From NCBI GenBank assembly GCA_050248375.1, contig JBFWSL010000140.1, positions 1 through 9,985 on the forward strand: a stretch of 9,985 nt of DNA, in the 5' to 3' direction. How positions within the stretch are numbered: position 1 is the first letter of the stretch; every line of letters starts with the position of its first letter. This document shows, piece after piece, positions 6,244 through 9,985 of the stretch. The position numbers and the translations under genes were made by a program. A model generated the notes under the pieces. It was not told the origin of the DNA, ran no database searches, and worked only from the letters and a program-made list of their open reading frames with translations. The DNA is from JAYZVT01 sp050248375. GTDB taxonomy: Bacteria; Pseudomonadota; Alphaproteobacteria; Rhizobiales; Methyloligellaceae.

Positions 6244-7011
6244 CTATTTGTAGGTGGCTTCGGACCGACCGCCGAAATGGTAGCTCAATCCGAAAATCAG
6301 ATGATGGGTGAAGATATCGGTCTCCAGCGTGCCGCCGCCGGCGAGGTCCGCCTCGTTCTGCGCATAGCTGATCTTGTATTCGCCGAACACGCCCCAGCGG
6401 TCGTTGAAGCGCTTCTCGAGGCCCGCCAGCGCCTGCACCGCGGCGCCGGTCACCTGGTACTCGAAGGTCTGCGGCCCGCCGTTGTTGCGGCGGAATTCCA
6501 CATGCGGGATGGAAAGGCCCGCGCCCGCGCCCACATAGGGCGTCCAGTGGTTGGGCTTGTCCCAGCGATACAGCAGGTTGAGCGTCAGCAGGTTGAGGCC
6601 GTCGGTGAACTCCAGCTTGGAGACCGTGTTGCTGAGCGGCTCCTGTCCGTTCACCGCCGCGCCGTCGCGCGTGCCGTTGGCGGCGACCGTCTGGGCAAGG
6701 TCCGGCTTCACCTTGGCGTGGGTGTAGTCGAGGGCGATGCCCCAGTTGGGCTTGGCCGGCTTCCAGTAGGTGAGCCGCAGGCCGTAATAGGGCGGCCCGC
6801 TGTCGGGATTGAAGGAGTCGTCGTCCCAGTTCACCCCGCCAAGGGTGATGTTGGTGCCGTTGGGCTGCGTCACGGTGACGTCGCTGTCATGGCTGGGGCC
6901 ATAGCCGAAATAGGCGCTGAACTGCATCTCCGCCGCCGCGGGCGCGCAGCCAAGCGCCAGCACCGCCGCGAAGGCGGCCATTCGCCCTGGAAGTGCAATC
7001 CTCGAAACCAT
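6244..7011 (-). CDS. Outer-membrane beta-barrel protein, lipid A oxidase (LpxQ)-like
   Basis: A 255-residue secreted barrel. The signal peptide MVSRIALPGRMAAFAAVLAL leads to APAAA (23-27), cleaved before Glu28. The mature part alternates polar and hydrophobic residues in strand-like segments, with YYGLRLTYW (75-83), WGIALDYTHAKV (90-101), LEFTDGLNLLTLNLLYRW (133-150), WTPYVGAGAG (156-165), WGVFGEYKISYAQNEADL (206-223) and GGGTLETDIFTHHLIFGLSY (225-244). This pattern matches proteins annotated as lipid A oxidase in rhizobia (LpxQ, which oxidises the proximal glucosamine of 1-dephosphorylated lipid A to 2-aminogluconate at the outer membrane). The identification is from recalled motifs, and a general Omp barrel is the alternative. 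The start was chosen for its signal peptide. The frame is open upstream to ATG 7134/7140, which has a better ribosome site. The neighbouring PAP2 phosphatase and sugar transferases support a lipid A role. Confidence 0.72.
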   Translation of the reverse strand: MVSRIALPGRMAAFAAVLALGCAPAAAEMQFSAYFGYGPSHDSDVTVTQPNGTNITLGGVNWDDDSFNPDSGPPYYGLRLTYWKPAKPNWGIALDYTHAKVKPDLAQTVAANGTRDGAAVNGQEPLSNTVSKLEFTDGLNLLTLNLLYRWDKPNHWTPYVGAGAGLSIPHVEFRRNNGGPQTFEYQVTGAAVQALAGLEKRFNDRWGVFGEYKISYAQNEADLAGGGTLETDIFTHHLIFGLSYHFGGRSEATYK

Positions 7012-7154
7012 CCGCCAGCCCCAAAAGACGCCGCCGTGGATCAACGCCCCCACAACAGCCTCGCGGAATATGCCGCGCGGGACGGACCTGCCGCCCGCTG
7101 TGGCCCGCCCGCCACGGTCGTGGCCGGACAGCATCCACATTCCCCTCTGGGATT

Positions 7155-7183
7155 ATTATATCGCCGAGTTTGGACGACAAAAG
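7155..7183 (-). promoter_or_regulatory. Candidate promoter upstream of the LpxQ-like gene
   Basis: A perfect -10 hexamer TATAAT occurs on the - strand (plus 7155-7160). The -35 is unclear: CTTTTG (plus 7178-7183) is 17 bases away but a poor match, and TTGTCG is a better match at only 14 bases. AGAGGGG follows about 7 bases before ATG 7134. This suggests the gene can be transcribed apart from the genes upstream. Confidence 0.45.
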
Positions 7184-7247
7184 CAGCCCTGCAGTGATTG
7201 CAGATATTTACGGAAACCTGTTGCAGGAATGCCGCGGTGATGGCGGA

Positions 7248-8039
7248 TTATTGGGTGTATTTGACCAGAATCGCCGCTTTCAGACGATCTTTCGCCCATG
7301 CCAGCGTCCGTCTTCCCTTGAGTTCGGCCTCCCCGGCGCCGTTGCGCCGGAACAGCAGGCGGCGCTCCGCCAGCCGGTCGCACAGCAGATAGGTCGCCGA
7401 CGCCCCGAACAGGGCGCCCGCGATAACGTCGCTGAGATAGTGCGAACCGATCAGGAACCGGGTCGCCGCGATCCAGGCCGCGGCGAGGAAGATGTAAACC
7501 CTCGCGCGCGGCCAGAAGATCGCCGCCACCGCGGCGACGGCGAAGATCGAGGTGGCATGGCCCGAGGGAAACGACGCGAAATCGTAGTCGAAGGAGAAAG
7601 GGTGGAAGGCGGCCGCGCCCAGGTCCTCGAAATGCTTGGGCCGTGCCCGCCCGATCACGTTCTTGATCAGGCTCGCCGCCACGCCGGTGATGGCGACGGC
7701 GGCCACAAGGAAGCCGGCCATGTGGCCCGCATGGCGCCGGGCGGCCTCGCCCTTGCGCGAGGAGGCGTGCGGTCCGAACAGGTAGAGGACGAGCAGGACG
7801 CCGGCGGCGAACATCAGCGGCCAGCGGGCCTTGGCGAGGTCGGTGAACGCCCGGAAGAACTGCCGGGGGCCTTCCTCCAGGTCGCGCACGGCCACCATGA
7901 CGACCGGGTCCACGATCAGGATGCAGACCGCCAGCAGGGACAGCGCGATCAGCACGGATTCAGCCGGCCCGAGGGAGCCCAGGCGAATGCGGCTGACCGG
8001 CGCGCTCATGCGGCGCTTGCGCTGTGCCTTCCCTTCCAT
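7248..8039 (-). CDS. PAP2-family lipid phosphatase (LpxE/LpxF-like candidate)
   Basis: A 263-residue membrane phosphatase with about six hydrophobic segments (near 28-51, 73-89, 107-125, 162-177, 180-192, 203-220). The three catalytic PAP2 motifs are complete: K126-x6-R133-P134 (KNVIGRARP), PSGH at 158-161, and R194-x5-H200-x3-D204 (RFLIGSHYLSD), with Thr where the third motif usually has Ser before Arg. Such enzymes remove phosphate from lipids on the periplasmic face of the inner membrane. Substrates include lipid A 1- or 4'-phosphate, undecaprenyl pyrophosphate and phosphatidylglycerol phosphate. The position after GT2 and LAB_N genes and before an LpxQ-like gene points to lipid A, but motifs alone do not separate LpxE from LpxF. 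ATG 8039 is preceded by GGTGAGG, and only 6 bases separate it from the LAB_N stop, so the two are co-transcribed. Confidence 0.88.
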   Translation of the reverse strand: MEGKAQRKRRMSAPVSRIRLGSLGPAESVLIALSLLAVCILIVDPVVMVAVRDLEEGPRQFFRAFTDLAKARWPLMFAAGVLLVLYLFGPHASSRKGEAARRHAGHMAGFLVAAVAITGVAASLIKNVIGRARPKHFEDLGAAAFHPFSFDYDFASFPSGHATSIFAVAAVAAIFWPRARVYIFLAAAWIAATRFLIGSHYLSDVIAGALFGASATYLLCDRLAERRLLFRRNGAGEAELKGRRTLAWAKDRLKAAILVKYTQ

Positions 8040-8045
8040 CCGGCC

Positions 8046-8387
8046 TCACCGCATGTTCAGCGGCGTCTCCGCCCGCTTTGCCGCGATGCCTGTCTTGTGC
8101 CGCCAGATGAAATAGATGTTGCGGCTGTAGATGAGCAGGCCCGTGGCCTGACCCAGGATGAACACCGGATCCATGCGGTAGACCGCGTAGACCAGGAGCA
8201 TCAGCCCGCCAGCGAAGCTGAAATACCAGAACACTTCCGGCACGATGCTCGCCCGCGCCCGCTCGCTCGCCACCCATTGCACGATGAAACGCAGGGAGAA
8301 CATGAGCTGCGCGGCAAAGCCGACGCCGAGCCAGATCAGCTCGGTCGTCGGCGTCTTCGCCCACCATTCGGCCAATCCGGAAAACAC
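8046..8387 (-). CDS. Small LAB_N-domain membrane protein
   Basis: A 113-residue protein consisting almost only of the domain found at the N-terminus of some lipid-A-disaccharide synthases (LAB_N). It has three predicted membrane segments (about 16-38, 52-70, 75-96). Motifs are FIVQWVASE (34-42) and ILGQATGLLIYSRNIYFIW (77-95), both typical of the domain. Stand-alone LAB_N proteins often sit beside polyprenyl-phosphate glycosyltransferases. A flippase-like or accessory role comparable to ArnE/ArnF or RgtF is an inference. GTG 8387 was chosen because GGAG lies 8 bases upstream within the end of the GT2 gene and because longer versions read through GT2 sequence with a charged, low-complexity start. 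The gap to the GT2 stop is 4 bases and to the PAP2 start 6 bases. Confidence 0.85.
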   Translation of the reverse strand: MFSGLAEWWAKTPTTELIWLGVGFAAQLMFSLRFIVQWVASERARASIVPEVFWYFSFAGGLMLLVYAVYRMDPVFILGQATGLLIYSRNIYFIWRHKTGIAAKRAETPLNMR

Positions 8388-8391
8388 TCGC

Positions 8392-9195
8392 TCAACTCCG
8401 CTTGCGGCGCGGGCCTGCCGCGCCGGCTTTCGCGCGCGCGCGGCGCAGTCGCGCCCGCCCGCCATTCGGCCGCATCGCGGCCACTTCACGCGCCGGCGGC
8501 GCGGCCGTTCGGCGGCGCAGCCAGGCGACGCCGAACAGATCGTACAGACCGATCAGGGCCCGGCCAAGGTTGCTGTATTTCGACACCCCCGCCTGCCGCG
8601 GACGGTCATTGACCGGCGCGAAGGCAAGCTCGTGCCCGTAGCTGAGCATGAAGGCGGGCAGGTAGCGGTGTATGCTGGTGAAAAAGGGCAGGCGCAGGAA
8701 GGCATCGCGCCAGAAGACCTTCACCCCGCAACCCGTGTCGGGGCAATCGTCGTCGAGTACGGTGTCGCGGACCCAGTTGGCGAAGCGCGAGGCGAGGCGC
8801 CGCGAGCCCGTCGCCTTGCGGGACGTGCGGATGCCGCCCACCAGCGCGGGCCCGTCGCCGTCCGGCTCCCCAAGCAGTTCCAGCAGCCTGGGGATATCGC
8901 GCGGGTCGTTCTGCCCATCCCCGTCCATGGTTGCGATGACACGATACTTCGCGGCCAGGATTCCCGTCCGCAAGGCTGTGCTCTGTCCGGAGCGGACCTC
9001 GTGCCGGATCACCCGCAGCCTGGAATGCTTGCCCTTGAGAAGCCGCAGTTCCTCAAGCGTCCCGTCGCTGCTGCAGTCGTCCACGACGATAACTTCGCCC
9101 GTGATCGCCGGAGGCATCACCTTGAAGGTTTCCCGCACCAGACGGCCGATGTTTCCAGCCTCGTTGTAAGCGGGAATGACGATGGAGACGCGCAT
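8392..9195 (-). CDS. Polyprenyl-phosphate glycosyltransferase, GT2 (RgtE/ArnC/DPM1-like)
   Basis: A 267-residue family 2 glycosyltransferase related to dolichol-phosphate mannose synthase. It has the N-terminal strand VSIVIPAYNEAGNI (3-16), the nucleotide-binding VVDDCSSDGT (37-46), MDGDGQNDP (90-98) with the metal-binding DGD, DTGCGVKVFWRDAF (153-166), and R-x-AGVSKYSNLGRALIGLYDL (200-220). It lacks C-terminal membrane helices, as in DPM1 and RgtE and unlike ArnC. Family members transfer a sugar from a nucleotide donor to a polyprenyl phosphate on the cytoplasmic face; in rhizobia RgtE makes dodecaprenyl-phosphate galacturonate for lipid A and core. Here the sugar is unknown. Residues 228-267 form an Arg/Ala-rich, very basic tail, which is unusual. 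It is first in a four-gene - strand series and divergent from the GT39 gene that probably uses its product. Confidence 0.88.
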   Translation of the reverse strand: MRVSIVIPAYNEAGNIGRLVRETFKVMPPAITGEVIVVDDCSSDGTLEELRLLKGKHSRLRVIRHEVRSGQSTALRTGILAAKYRVIATMDGDGQNDPRDIPRLLELLGEPDGDGPALVGGIRTSRKATGSRRLASRFANWVRDTVLDDDCPDTGCGVKVFWRDAFLRLPFFTSIHRYLPAFMLSYGHELAFAPVNDRPRQAGVSKYSNLGRALIGLYDLFGVAWLRRRTAAPPAREVAAMRPNGGRARLRRARAKAGAAGPRRKRS

Positions 9196-9242
9196 GGCAA
9201 CTCTGGAAAACGGCGCGCGCAGGGCGCCTTGTGCGGGGCAGC

Positions 9243-9270
9243 ATTAGCAACCTTTACGCGGGCCGGACAA
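9243..9270 (-). promoter_or_regulatory. Weak candidate promoter for the GT2-LAB_N-PAP2 genes
   Basis: On the - strand TTGTCC (plus 9265-9270) and GCTAAT (plus 9243-9248) are 16 bases apart, each matching 4/6 of the consensus, about 48 bases before the GT2 start. The facing + strand has TATAAA at 9274-9279 for the GT39 gene but no convincing -35. A GC hairpin AGGGCC/GGCCCT near 9335-9350 also lies in this 187-base divergent gap. Confidence 0.3.
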
Positions 9271-9382
9271 GCCTATAAATCATCGCGAATTCGCTGCGTT
9301 CGCGGCGCGAGCATGGGCGCCCGCGGCGAAGGGCCGGCGGCCCTGGACGCCCGCGCAAGGCCCCCTCCCGGAGACGAGCCAG

Positions 9383-9985
9383 ATGACCCGGTCCTCCCAG
9401 ACAGCCGAAGCCGACTGGACCGCGCGCGCATTGCTGTGGCTGGCCGCGATCCTGGCTTTCCGGATCGCCGCCCTGGCGCTCAACCGCACCGACCTGATGT
9501 TCGACGAGGCCCAGTACTGGTCCTGGAGCCGCGACCTGGAATTCGGCTATTTCTCCAAGCCACCCCTCATCGGCTGGCTCATCGCCGGGGCCACCGGCCT
9601 GTGCGGCGACACCGAGTTCTGCGTCCGTCTCCCTTCGCCGCTGCTCTACGCCCTCGGCTCAATCTTCGTGTTCCTCGCCGCCCGCCGCCTCTACGGCGCG
9701 CGAACGGGCTTCTGGTCGGCGCTGGTGTTCTCCACGCTCCCGGGCGTCTCCTTCTCCTCCGGCATCATTTCCACCGACGTGCCCCTCCTCGTCCTCTGGG
9801 CGCTGGCGCTCTGGGCCTTCGTGGAATTGCTGGAAACGCGGCAATGGCGCTGGGCGATACTTTTGGGTGTCGCCGTCGGCCTCGGCCTCAACGCCAAATA
9901 CGCCATGATCTATTTCGCCGGCTGCGCCGCGCTCTATGTCTGGCGCGAACCCTCCGCGCGCTGGCTGGCGCGCGACCCTCGCGCC
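9383..9985 (+). CDS. GT39/GT83-type membrane glycosyltransferase (ArnT/Rgt-like), N-terminal part
   Basis: The frame is open from ATG 9383 to the window edge, giving 201 residues of a larger protein (full members are about 500). GGAG at 9370-9373 is a good ribosome site. After the first membrane helix (about 16-33) comes the periplasmic motif LMFDEAQYWSW (38-48), with Asp41 and Glu42 equivalent to the catalytic acidic pair of PMT/ArnT enzymes, then FGYFSKPPLIGWL (54-66), a family hallmark. Further helices appear near 85-98, 109-124, 132-147 and 158-185. These enzymes use polyprenyl-phosphate sugars as donors in the periplasm. ArnT adds aminoarabinose and RgtA-D add galacturonic acid to lipid A or core. 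Being divergent from an RgtE-like donor synthase supports such a role; the sugar and acceptor are not visible here. Confidence 0.88.
   Translation, partial: MTRSSQTAEADWTARALLWLAAILAFRIAALALNRTDLMFDEAQYWSWSRDLEFGYFSKPPLIGWLIAGATGLCGDTEFCVRLPSPLLYALGSIFVFLAARRLYGARTGFWSALVFSTLPGVSFSSGIISTDVPLLVLWALALWAFVELLETRQWRWAILLGVAVGLGLNAKYAMIYFAGCAALYVWREPSARWLARDPRA

Noticed and set aside
6277..7197. Open + strand frame of 306 codons
   Set aside because: Antisense to the LpxQ-like gene; low-complexity Val/Arg/Glu-rich translation with no family match.
6993..8612. Open + strand frame of 539 codons
   Set aside because: It runs antisense through the signal region of the barrel gene, the whole PAP2 gene and the LAB_N gene, all of which have clear family motifs. 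Its translation is charged, repetitive and without recognisable domains, as expected for an antisense frame of GC-rich coding DNA.

Overview
The window looks like chromosomal DNA of a high-GC alphaproteobacterium. Three things point there: an initiator tRNA of rhizobial type (5941..6017), a lipid A modification gene set of the kind known from Rhizobium, and high G/C at third codon positions. The genus cannot be named from this sequence.

Left part (1..4495, + strand). A compact run begins with the tail of an unidentified gene and a NifS/IscS-type cysteine desulfurase. A class I SAM methyltransferase and a nucleoside-phosphorylase-fold protein follow with very tight spacing. After a short AT-richer gap comes a DNA-binding protein equal to the N-terminal half of ModE, then a MOT1-type molybdate/sulfate transporter. 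Between the last two lies a perfect 7-bp inverted repeat spanning 24 bp that resembles a ModE operator (Mo-box). Molybdenum and sulfur are the visible themes. Maturation of a molybdoenzyme, with the desulfurase supplying sulfur to Moco as NifS4 does in Rhodobacter capsulatus, is an attractive but unproven reading.

Middle (4570..5740). A secreted histidine-rich protein of unknown function (- strand) is divergent from a short Crp/Fnr-family regulator (+ strand). A 16-bp palindrome containing the FNR-type core TGAT-N4-ATCA sits between them and overlaps the regulator's possible start codons. A nested hairpin separates the His-rich gene from the convergent transporter gene.

tRNA block (5896..6183, - strand). 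tRNA-fMet(CAU) with encoded CCA has a clear intrinsic terminator downstream and a plausible promoter upstream.

Right part (6244..9985). Four - strand genes encode, in transcription order, a polyprenyl-phosphate glycosyltransferase (GT2, RgtE/ArnC-like), a small LAB_N membrane protein, a PAP2 lipid phosphatase and an outer-membrane beta-barrel resembling lipid A oxidase LpxQ. Divergent from them is the start of an ArnT/Rgt-like GT39 transferase that runs off the window. Together they suggest lipid A remodelling: loading a sugar on a polyprenyl carrier, moving it to lipid A in the periplasm, removing a phosphate, and oxidising the proximal glucosamine at the outer membrane.
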